From contig NC_087245.1 in NCBI RefSeq assembly GCF_037042905.1, forward strand, positions 11,842,501 to 11,906,500: a stretch of DNA of 64,000 bases. The letters run 5' to 3'. A program made the position numbers and the translations under genes. This document shows positions 38,701 to 50,700 of the stretch, in pieces. How positions within the stretch are numbered: position 1 is the first letter of the stretch; the number at the start of each line of letters is the position of its first letter. The stretch comes from Lytechinus pictus. Taxonomy: Eukaryota; Echinodermata; Echinoidea; Temnopleuroida; Toxopneustidae. Under the pieces are notes generated by a model, which did no database searches, had not been told where the DNA came from, and saw only the letters and a list, made by a program, of their open reading frames with translations.

Positions 38701-41700
38701 GTAGGGCTGTACCTTGGTGTTCGTTTATGAACAATCCATGTAATATCTCTGCACACATAACACACATTCATATACTCAGAAAAGTAGCAAACTACATACT
38801 TGTACACGTCACTGAGAAGCTCCTCCGCACAGTGAAGTTAAGCTATGATACACGATGGAGCTTCATGGTGATACACATCACACAGATCTTCAACATTTAC
38901 ATAAAAACTGATTTGAGAATAATGAAAACAAACATTTTTTTTTTTTGTCTAAAAATTGTGCTAATAAAATGAGGAAAAGAATGCAATTGAATTGCTAGTG
39001 TCTATTTAAGGACGTTCCACAGTTAAAGTGAAATCCATGTCATTTTCACCAAACTTTGCACATAGATACTTTAGAACCTTAATATTCGAAATATGCAAAA
39101 ATTAACATAGGTCCATGTGCTTGATTTTTTGCTATAGAGCTTCAAAGTTCACCCAAATTGATGTTCTTAAGAATTGCGCATTCAAAAGAATTTGGCATTT
39201 TTAGACCGCCCAAGATTACTACAATGAGTTTAAACCTCCATTACTCATTCAAAATACATGAAAAAGTCATCAAATTTCGCAAGAGAGTTAATAATTGTAT
39301 CGTTAGAATGGAGAATCTATTAATAGTGCTATTTGTTTGCAATTTTAAGTTTAACAGCACTGTCAGTTCTTAAAAATGGCGTAAAAGATAACAAAATCCC
39401 AATCTGAAAAATGTAAAATTTCAGTAACAAACTACAAACGTACAATAATTGCTGCACTTTATTCAAAATCCATGTCATTTTCACCAAAATTTGCAGAGTT
39501 GTAGAGGAAGGTATACCTAAGAGGTACAAACATTAAAAAATAGGGGTTCATGTGCTTGTTTTTAAACTATCAGCATTTTTATTAGAGCAAATGTGCTTTT
39601 TAAAACACCAAAAATGGGCCGAATGCTTAGTATCTATGTGAAGAAAAAATCAAAACCACTCTACCATTTATTCAAACTCGGGCTAATATTCGTGATTCTT
39701 GGCAGCACTGCAGAGTAAAGTATTTTGAAATTGTAGAGAATATTTTTTTGAATGGTCCATGGAATAATTCAATTTTTTAGCTTCATAAAATAACGCATCG
39801 GATCTGCAGTTAAAGTGCAGAAGATGAGAAAAATCAGCTCATACCCGCAGCTAATTAATACCTGTTCATCCATTGTGACGTCAGCGCGCAGAGTGTAAAC
39901 TATGCGCAGATCATAATGCGCACAAATATAACTGTGGAACGTCCTTAAAGTCAGTTCAAATCATTTGCTATTTTGCCATCAGATGGCATTCAGTGTGCAG
40001 GATTAGGTCAACAATTAATAAAAGCGCCATCTAAAGGCAAAAATGCAGCATATAGACTTCAATTACGAAAGCGACTAGAACGTATAATCTGGAGAGATTA
40101 AAGAGCGTCATCATATTCAAATACGACTACTACTTGAATCTCTTGCTATGCACTAAAATTAATATTTTCCTCATTAATGACCATGGATATTTTCATGTGG
40201 TTTTCATTACTTTCATTGTGATGATAATTGATATCCACACAAGTTAATGCAGAATTTTCCAAAAAAAATCCAGCAGGTCTAGTAAAAATGTCAGAGAGTT
40301 GTATAGTTGACCAATATTAAAAAGTTGTATTGTTTGACTGTGAAAGGGATTGTACAAGCATATAATGGCAGAGTGCCAGAGTCAGACAGTGTATATGACT
40401 ATTCCTTTGTATCACTGAACGTTTACTGACCAGTAGACAATTTGGGTACTATAAAATGCAGGCTAGTTCAGAAAATCAGAATACAGATAAATAAATCAGA
40501 GAGAATACAGGTTTGGATGTTTCACGGACCAGGGGTTATTCACAACAACAATCAAAATACAATTTCTGGTGAGATAAATTACATCTCATAGTAGAATGGT
40601 TTTAAGGTCTAAAAATGTTTTTTGTCAATTCCCCCCCCCCCCCGGGCCTTTGGTGCTTGTGTCATGGCACATGATAACTCAAGCATGTACATGTACTTAG
40701 TTTGCTGACACACAATGAATAATTTCTTAAATTCTTTCTATTATTAAAGATTGTTTCTTGATCATAATGGATTTGTGAAGAAAAATCAAGAAAGGTATAA
40801 ATTCCGCATATATATTCTGATTGCTGAAATCTGTACACAATGTTCACCCCCCCCCCAAAAAAAAAAAAAATAATAATAATAATATCTCAAAGCCACACTT
40901 GTTGGTGGCATTTTAGTTATTTTACGAGTTGAAAACAAGGGAAAAATTAGTGAAAAACATTACCTTCTCTTTTATCAAGAAAGCAAAGGAAACACAAAGA
41001 AAGATAGCACAATATACAAAAGAAAGATATTTATGGATGGAGGCCATCCTTTCTTGACACATTTGCAGTTAGTTTGGGAACTGAAAACAAAAACATATTT
41101 TCCATTAAAAACAAGCCTTTTCAATTTTTCGGAACATAAATACACATGTAAATTAGGATGGGAAATTGAGAGACAGGAAAAAAAATAATTGAAACAGTAT
41201 TTTGTTCATTTGTTTGTATTCTTGTTTTTTTATAATTGTTTCTACAGGAAGTTTGCATAATCTCCTTAGTAAACAAAGAGAATCACATTGAATCTTCAAG
41301 AGAACAATGAGTGTATGAATATACATCATTATATCAAGAAAATATTCTGAACAAATTTGCATTTTAGATGTTGATGTTGCTGGCCATCCACAGTTGTGGT
41401 TAATTGGATCAATCGCAACTCTTTGTAAGACGGGGCCCAGGGGAGCATTATATGAAAGGACTTATCGGACTGACAAGTCCTATTTTATCCAACAGTTACC
41501 ATAGTAACCGTGCTTCTCAGCCAATCAAATTCAAGGAAAGTTGTCAGATCTGACAACTTGTCGGATCGAAAATATTGATGAAACGCTCCCCTGGCTCCGG
41601 TAACACAAAGGTTTATAGCGATTGATCATACGCTTGATCTTTACGATTGATCGCACATTGTAGTCAATGGAATCAATCGTAGAAAAATGTTCTACGATCA

Positions 41701-44700
41701 CTGCTAAGTTTTGTGTTACGGGCCCCTGGACTCTATTTGCAATGCAGGGAATCAGTTAACCCTATGATTACCTCATACATCGTACATGTACATGTTCAAA
41801 TTTTCTCTTTCTGTAGTACAGAAACGAGATGGACAACAGTATTGCATTAGACTGTGGAATGGGCAAGGAAAATGTCTCTAGTTTTTAATTTCCGTGGGGC
41901 AGCAAATGCAACCACGGTTCTTGGACATGATAATATGTAAAATATTATGTGTGAATACATGCAATATGTTGCCATCACTGAATTCTGCTCCTGAACTCAA
42001 AATTAAAATAATAATATGCGAATTCGTACCACTGATTCGACTGGAAATCCCGCCATTCACCCTGTGTGTTAAGGACTTCCGCGAACGTGCGCAAGCGTGT
42101 ACAATGCATGTAACCTCATTCACGGTTATTTATTTTTTATTCGCTGTATAATATAGAATCTACGATGGCAGATAAGATGTCGTCGTCTTCATCGTGTTTT
42201 GACAGCAAAAATGACGTTTTACCACCAGCAAATAAATGCTACATGCACGTCTTATCCAAGGAGAGAGGGCCAGTAAATTTCTTTCAAGTAAATAAGAGCT
42301 GGAACAAATTTAAGCCTTTGCTGCATTCGCTGGTGTAGACTACCTGGGACTTAGGAATAAAAATCTATAACATAAGTTTGATCCATTCGGATCTTTCTGC
42401 AATGCTGGTCGGGCCGGGCTGCAAGTCAATTGCAAACTTCTCTGCTGCACGAATAGCTATTTTTATTCCGAAGTCCCAGGTAGTCTACACCAGCGAATGC
42501 AGTGAAGGCTTAAATTTGTTCCAGCTCTTATTTACTTGAAAGAAATTTACTGGCCCTCTCTCCTTGGGTAAGACGTGCATGTAGCATATTTGCTGGTGGT
42601 ATAACGTCATTTTCGCTGTCAAAACACGACAAAGACAACGACATCTTATCTGCCATCGTAGCTTCTATATTATACAGCGAATAGAAAATAAATAACCGCG
42701 AATGAGGTTACATGCATTGTACACGCTTGCGCACGTTCGCGGAAGTCCTTAACACACAGGGTGAATGGCGGGATTTCCAGTCGAATCAGTGGTACGAATT
42801 CGCATATTATTATTTTAATTTTGAGTTCAGGAGCAGAATTCAGTGATGGCAACATGTTGCATGTATTCCCACATAATATTTTACATATTATCATGTCCAA
42901 GAACCGTGGTCGCATTTGCTGCCCCACGGAAAGTCACAATTTTAGCGACTATCCTACAGTCTACATGTAGGATTCAGCTGTCCCAGCCAAATCAAAATTG
43001 ATCTATTTCTGGCTACATTATCTATTTATAACATCAACAAGGTCAAGCTACTGTAGTCGTCATGGTAATAACAAACATGGGTAAACAGCTGGATTAAAGC
43101 TCAATCCTAGTCTTAATAGCACCTGAATAACAATTTCTTATACTTTCTTGTCTTCAGGCAAATTCCAGAACGGTAAACAGACAAAGAGGCCAAAGTAAGA
43201 TGCAGCATGGTTGTCCATGTGACAAGATTAAAAACAATAGGCTAAATAAAATGTCATTATATAGTTCCTTGGCAATTAAATTCCCTGTGAATTTTAACTA
43301 CATTGAATACCAGTTTTAATTGCTCCCCCCAATAATGATACAAAAAGCTAAGAAAAATCACATATCTTAGGGTTAAGGCCTGCACTAGACCTTTACAAAC
43401 ATGTACATGCAGTTATACAATGAATGTTACCAAATAAATTCACACATTTCAGAAATTCATCAAAATTCATATGGCACTTGCAGTATACATGAGAACTTTC
43501 ATATAACAGAATAACAATAATGATGGTGTGAGGGCGCTGTTAAGCAGCTAGCACCGGTTTTATATCTCTCTTACCAGCATTATATTTTTACCTGGATTTT
43601 TCAACATTTTTATTTGACTTTCAGTTTTGGATCATATGTTGATGTTCATTTGACTTTATGGATACTTACTATCATATTTTGTGAGTGTTTTGTGGTTTTA
43701 TCTCCATCATTTTTTGACATTACATTCTTGCTGTGTCGTGAGTATATCCCGAATGTACAGTAACATGATATACATACGTCAATACGCTAACTACGTTTGT
43801 AACCCGGCATTTGGTCAGTTCGGACCCTTGACATTGATCGTTCTGGCCGGCATTGTTGTGTCCGCGAATGCCATGGCCATGGACAATAGTCACCCTCCGG
43901 ACAATAGTCCAATTTGCTATACAAGAGACGAGCTTTTAAAGCTTCGAATTTTGCCTCAACCGAGACCTCGTTTGGACCAAGAAGTTTTTTCTACTATACA
44001 GACTCTTGGAATCGCCCGCAAACGAGGGTGTCGTGCAGGAAGGAAAGTTCACCGGCCAATACGAGTTGTTCACTCGTATCCTCGAAAGCAGTTTGACCCA
44101 GCTCTGTTTATCCGACCAAGAACTTTGAGGTACATCAGTAGTGAGTATTATCAGAGCTCACATCGCCAATTATTACCCTCTATATTTTTGACTAATGCAC
44201 GATCACTATGCAACAAATTCGATGATTTCCAAGCAACTATTCTTGCACAGTATTCTGACGTCAGTTTGATTGCAGTCACTGAGACCTGGCTCACCCCAGA
44301 TAAACCGTCATCCTGCTTTGATTTGCCCTCCTTTACTCTTCATCGATCTGATCGTGTTGATAGAGCTGGGGGAGGAATATTATTATATACGAGGAATGAC
44401 ATTAATTGCCGACAAGTGTTTGAAGACTCGGTCCCTAAACATCTTTAAATTTTGTGGGTTAAACTAACTTCCTCTCCCACAATTCGTTTAGGAAAGAGCA
44501 TTTATGTGTGCGTTGTATATGCTCCACCGAGGTCTCCACATCATCAGGAAACAATTGATCACATTATCCAGATAGTAGATGTGATTAATTCTACTGAGGA
44601 TGCCCTGATTCTGATCTTGGGTGATTTTAATGACATGCCAACTGAAGATCTTGTTCAACAGGCTCTATTGACTCAGCTGGTAACATTGCCGACCAGAGGC

Positions 44701-47700
44701 AATGCCATCTTGGACAAAGTCTTGACGAATCTTCCAGACGTTTTTAATGAACCTGTTGTTCATTCACCAATTGCGTCCAGTGACCATCGTGTCGTCGTAG
44801 TCCGTCCTTATGACGCAATTCAGTCTGAGAAGGCTACCAAGGTGAAACTTAGGCCTTTCCGAGATTCATCTATTCGAATGTTTGGACAGTGGATCACCGA
44901 ATTTGACTGGACTGAGCTCACCGATGCTGAAAATGTTGATGAAATGGTGGAGATTCTCCATAGCACACTTATGATGCAGTATAAGCGTTGTTTCCCAGAG
45001 ATATCAATTAGGAGAAGAGTTCGAGACAAACCATGGTTCAACAGCAGCATCCGTAGCCTCATCGAACAACGTGAAATCGCACACAGGAGTGTAGATTTGG
45101 ATCGCTATCATCTACTACGAAATAGAGTTCAACGTGCAATTTCTCGAGCCAAAGCAAAGTATTTCCGTAGAAAGGTTGAACATCTCAAGAGCTCAGAGCC
45201 AGGAAAATGGCACAGACCAACCAAAAAATTACACAGGGGCGGCGGGCGAATTCGCCCCGGAAAGTCCAAAAAGAGCCCCGGAAAAGGGCTAAAAACATTC
45301 ACACGAGGGCGACTGCAAAACTCATAATCGCCCCCGTCAACACTGTATATCTATGTAGCATTTCATGCATACGTACGTGATTGCATTTAAATTATACATT
45401 ATACATTATATTGCATTTAAATGTGTACTTGTTTGCATTTGCGTGTGACCGCTTATATTACAATCTTGAGCTGTTTCCTACGCGCACACCAATTGTGCTA
45501 CAAAATCCCAAACTCATTGCCCGACTGCAGTTGCGAACATCACGTATATATGTACGTAAATCACCGCGGAGCTGCCCGCAGAGTCACACAAGCAAATACA
45601 AGATACAGTGGCACAAGAACATTGCTCATTTCAGCGCACGCGAGTCCATCATAGGATCGTGTCAGCTAAGAGAACTTACCTGTGAATCTCTGTTTACGGG
45701 CGTGAATAGTGCATGTGGTACATGTGCCTATGAATTCGAGATGGTACCGGTACGTACTTCTCGCTAGCTCGCGCCGCGCTGCTTCGAAGCTTCGTCGCGA
45801 TCGCATGTACAGTACACGCGTATGATTACATCGTATATGCTAGCTACCGTGTATATATATACGTACTGTACTATACTGTAGTGTTCATGCTCTTAGCTAG
45901 CTCTGTTAGACTACTCTATAGATAGATTTCGTAATTGTAACTAGCTCGAAATTGAGGGGGAGACAAGGAAATATGTCATACTAATGATACTTTCACATCT
46001 CCCCCTCAATTTTGTTTGTAAATAATGAAAATGTAACTGATGTTAAATTATACTGGAAGAAGAGACAGTAGAGTAGTAGACAAAATTCACTAGAATTATT
46101 AGAATAAATCAGTACATCTTGTTAAAGCAGAGCCTGCAGCAGAGCAGCCCTGCACTGCTGACCAGCATCCCTTCAATGTGGCACACACACACACACACAC
46201 ACACAAACGCAAAAAAGCCGCGAAATAGCTTCAGAAATTGTAGCCCTGGAAAGTGGAAAAAGAGCCCTGGAAAATGAAAAAGTAGCCCTGGAAAATTTTT
46301 AAGTTTTTCCAAAAAGAGCCCTGGAAAGAAAAAAAGTAATTTTTTGGTTGGCACAGACAAGTAAGATCCTTAACGGGAATGAAAAAGAAGCCCTCTTTCA
46401 ACATTGGTCAAGCAGATAAATCCAACCGGGAAATAGCGAATGATATAAATCGGCATTTTTCCTCAATCTGCAACACACTACCACCACTGGACTTGACAAC
46501 TCTTTCGGCATATCTTCCAGCACCTACATCTCCGCCCCCTATTCGCGAGAGGGAAGTGTCACGTCGCTTAAAAAGCCTTAACTCTTCTAAGGCACCTCAT
46601 CCAAACGACGTCCCTACTCGCATATTTAAGGAATTTGCGCCGGAAATAGCCACACCTCTTTCCTTGATCTTCAATAAATGCCTGAAGAACGGATATTTTC
46701 CGGAGAAGTGGAAGTGTGCATCTGTTACAGCGATCCCCAAGTCTACACGCGTTACAGGTTATGATCAACTTAGACCTATCTCTATCACGTCTGTTCTTGC
46801 TAGAGTTTTTGAGAGTTTCCTCGCCGACTGGTTAATGAATGACCTTAAACCCCACATTGATTCATCGCAGTTTGGCAATATAAGAGGGAGTTCTGTTAAC
46901 CACTATCTTGTCTCTATGCTGGACGTCATCTATAAGAATCTTGAGCAACGTGGATGGTATGCCAACATCTGCACTATTGACTTCACCAAAGCATTTGACC
47001 TTGTGAATCATTCGAAGGTCATTGAGAAGTTGATCCAACTTGGAGTTGATCCTTCAATAATACCGATTGTTTGTAGTTTTCTGTCCGACCGTCACCAAGT
47101 GGTCCGACACCAGGGACAGACATCCAATCCGATGAGCCTGTCATGCGGAGTGCCTCAGGGTACTAAGTTGGGACCGATTCTTTTCCTTGCTCTTGTTAAC
47201 GATGCTGCCCTATCTACACCATATAGATGGAAGTATGTCGACGACATGAGTTTGGTAGATGTATTATCTACAAATCAGCAAAGTAACATCCAGGATCACG
47301 TTGATGAACTCGGGGAATGGTGCGCCTTAAATGACGTCACGCCAAAGCCTGAAAAATGTCAAGTTATGCAGGTGTCTTTCTTGAAGAATCCTCCTCCCAT
47401 GTTGGATATCACCATCGCAGATGTTCACCTTAAACACGTTGATTCTCTGACACTACTCGGTGTAGCGATTCGTTCAGATCTTAAATGGGACGATCAGGTC
47501 CAACAGATGACATCACGGGCTGCGCGGAGACTTTACATTCTGTGTGTTCTAAAGAAATTCGGAATCGACAAGCATGATCTTGTGACCATCTACAAAGCTT
47601 ACATCCGTCCTCTTGTAGAGTTTGGTGTCCCTGTTTGGGGCTCAGGAATTACGAAGAAGCAGAGTGATGCAATTGAACGGATCCAAAAACGTGCGCTTTG

Positions 47701-50700
47701 TTTCATTGTGTACCCGTCTCCCCTCTCATATGCACAACGGCTTGATCTTTTTAAGTTGCCTATGTTGTGTGAGCGCAGGAATGATCTTCTTCTGCGATTT
47801 GGACGTGGTCTTCTGAAATCTGATCGCCATCGTGTCATGCTACCGGACACTCGTCAAAGCATCTCTAATCGTAGTTCAGGATTAAGAAATGCTCATCTAC
47901 TCCACTTGCCACGTTGCAAAACCCAACGATACAAGAACTCTGCGATTCCCTCCTTAACTAGAATGCTAAATTCCAACATGTAGTTTTATGCTAATAATCA
48001 GTATGTTGTGTAGGCCAAGAATATCCATCTCTGTTTATCTCTAAAAAAATATATAATTGTATTTGGTGAAATAATAACGTTTTTACCCTCATTTTTTTAT
48101 TTCTTTCATATGCTTGATTGCTAGATAAGTTATCACTTGATGTTTCTAACTATTAAAGAAAAAAAAAAAATTCCGTAATCATAAACAAGTTTACATAAAA
48201 AAAGAAATCTTACGGCTATTAAACACCGTAAAACAATATCACAATTAAATACGAAGATAAAATTCTTAAATTCCTGAGAATTTAATTGAATATAGATGTT
48301 TCTTTTTGTTTCATTTTTCATCAATTTGAATAACATCTAACTCGGCCAATTGGATATACATGCAATATAATACTACATTATGTAGTTTATCTAGCTAATA
48401 ATGACTTATGTGTTTGATGATTATGATTATGATAATGATATTGATCCCTATGTAAATGGTAACTGTTAAATGGTAAGGATTATAATAATATAGCATAATA
48501 ATACATGTAGTGACATACAGTGATAATAATGATATAATCTATAATAATACAATTTACAGTGCTCTATGCCTTATTTTCCGTATGTCAGATGTCCTACATT
48601 AGCCTTAAAATTATATTTTAAAAACATAATTCCATATTTATTTCTCAATGTGAACCTTCCACTTTGCGATTTAATTTTATAACCCAATCACAACCTTCTT
48701 CACAACTTACAGATTTGTTTATTGAATTTAGTGCATGTATTTCAGTTATCATTTCCATATTATAGCTTTTATTTATAAATATCTTTGGAATATATTTTGT
48801 AACGTGCTCTCATCTATAATTTCCTTGTAAGTGCAATATACCAACATCAATTAATTAATTGTTACTTTACATTATTTGACTATTTCATTTCACTTATGTA
48901 ACTATGAAATTTATGTTTACATTGTAATCTTTGATTGTATCAGTCTCCCGACTGTTTTTACCAAGGAAGTTTTTGTACAATAAACCGAAATGAATGAATG
49001 AATGAATGATGATAATAACAATAATAAACAAATTTGTCATTGTCATATTTAACAAATCATGATATCAAAACGAAAGTTAAATGTGGATTAAATCATTTCT
49101 GAGCACACTCACCTTAATTAGTTGGTCATCTAAAGATGTTGCATGTTGAGCATCTTGTAAAGCTTCTGCATACTTGTCCAGCATCATGTAGGCAGCTGCA
49201 CGGTTTGTATAATAGCTTGCACATGATGGGTATAAATCTGGACGAGAAAACAATGAATTACCAGGGAGCTGTTTCACCAAGAGTAAACAGTGACTGAAAA
49301 TCAAGCTTATCACTAACATGCGCATTACATCAATTGAATAATTAACTGGTACTAGTATCCCTACACATTATCTAAAAGCTGTCTCACAATATCCGGTGCG
49401 ACTTGATTTTTAAAGAAATCACATTTTGCATTAAATATAAAAGTTCCAAGAAGTAAAATTATTTCATTTAAAGTTTGGCATATTGTTAGGAAAACTAAAA
49501 TCATATTCTTACTTTGCGGTAAGCCCTATGGTCGGAGTAAAGTTCAAATTGGCTTCAAGTCGCAGTCAATGATGATGTCATTACGATTTGGAATTGAATT
49601 TGTTTTTATTCATTCAGGGAGATTCAGTAGTCCTACCACTATTCTGAACTCTGATCCGTAATATTTCATTAGCTGGAATATCCATATCAAATGTTATCAC
49701 AATTAGTTTGAAATTCAGATCACAGTGAATTACATAGTGTGAGACAGGCTTGACATATTATGTTATAATAGAGTAGAGTTATACCACGCACAACTAGGAG
49801 TTCATCTTATGGGTTTCAAACTAGTGTGGTACACTCAAGGATTTTTTTCTTTTGGTTTAAAAAGGTTTTACCTTTCAAAATAAAACAACCATTGCCTCGA
49901 AATAGGTCAAGCAACTGATAACTTTACAATTATTTAAAGCTAATGGATGGAGAATTTTGGTACATTGCCTTATTTTGTGGTCTACAATACTTTAACCATT
50001 CCGGTGCATGTATCTTTGGTATATTTTTTTGTCTTTTCACAACATGTGAGTGAATAATTAGTGAGTAGATAATGAGTGACACAACTCCTGCGACAATTGT
50101 CCCAAACTAAAGGCCAAGGTTAAATTTCAAGTTTCATATCATTAAAAAAAATCATGAGAGCAACTGTCACAAGAGCAAATACCATGGAATCAAGATGTAG
50201 CTACTGCTTTTTAAAAAAGGATGAAAAGTGATATCATTTAAAATAGTACACAAGCGAGAAAAACAAAGTGAGCCAATATTGCTTACCGTAATTATGAATA
50301 TTATATTATTGAATTATCAGGATACTTTATGACTTTTTGTGAAAATTTCAAAACTTGATGGTGACTGTTTCTTTGTGAAGTATTTCTGGAAGTTGTCTTT
50401 GATTTAAAAGACAATAATTTTTTTATCTTCTGAACATAAATATATGTACAAACCCATCCAATGGACATGAAAGACAATTTTGAAGATAATGAAAATCGTA
50501 TAGCAGACAAGACTATACAATCTACATGATACTTGATAAGATGTCATTAGCACCTGATTAATTCCTGGCGGGTGTTTCATAAAGCTGTTCGTAAGTTAAG
50601 AGCGACTTTAAGAACGACTGGTGATCCTTTCTTACGCGCGTAACCATCGCTAATGAATATACCATTTACCACAATAAAGGATCACCAGTCGTTCTTAAAG

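Larger units (their letters stand above)
43530..49010 (+). mobile_element. Non-LTR retrotransposon (APE-RT, CR1/L2/jockey-like), antisense in a DNAJC7 intron
   Basis: It encodes an apurinic-type endonuclease and a reverse transcriptase, has no LTRs, and ends after an AATAAA with tandem ATGA units (48989-49010), a tail type known in CR1/L2 elements. No ORF1/zinc-knuckle protein was seen upstream. The 5' boundary is approximate. It is broken by one in-frame stop and one DNA-transposon insertion but is otherwise well preserved. Confidence 0.9.

Noticed and set aside
46379-47983. Reverse transcriptase considered as a host or diversity-generating (bacterial-type) gene
   Set aside because: Upstream APE endonuclease blocks, the 3' tandem tail and intronic antisense position identify a non-LTR retrotransposon.
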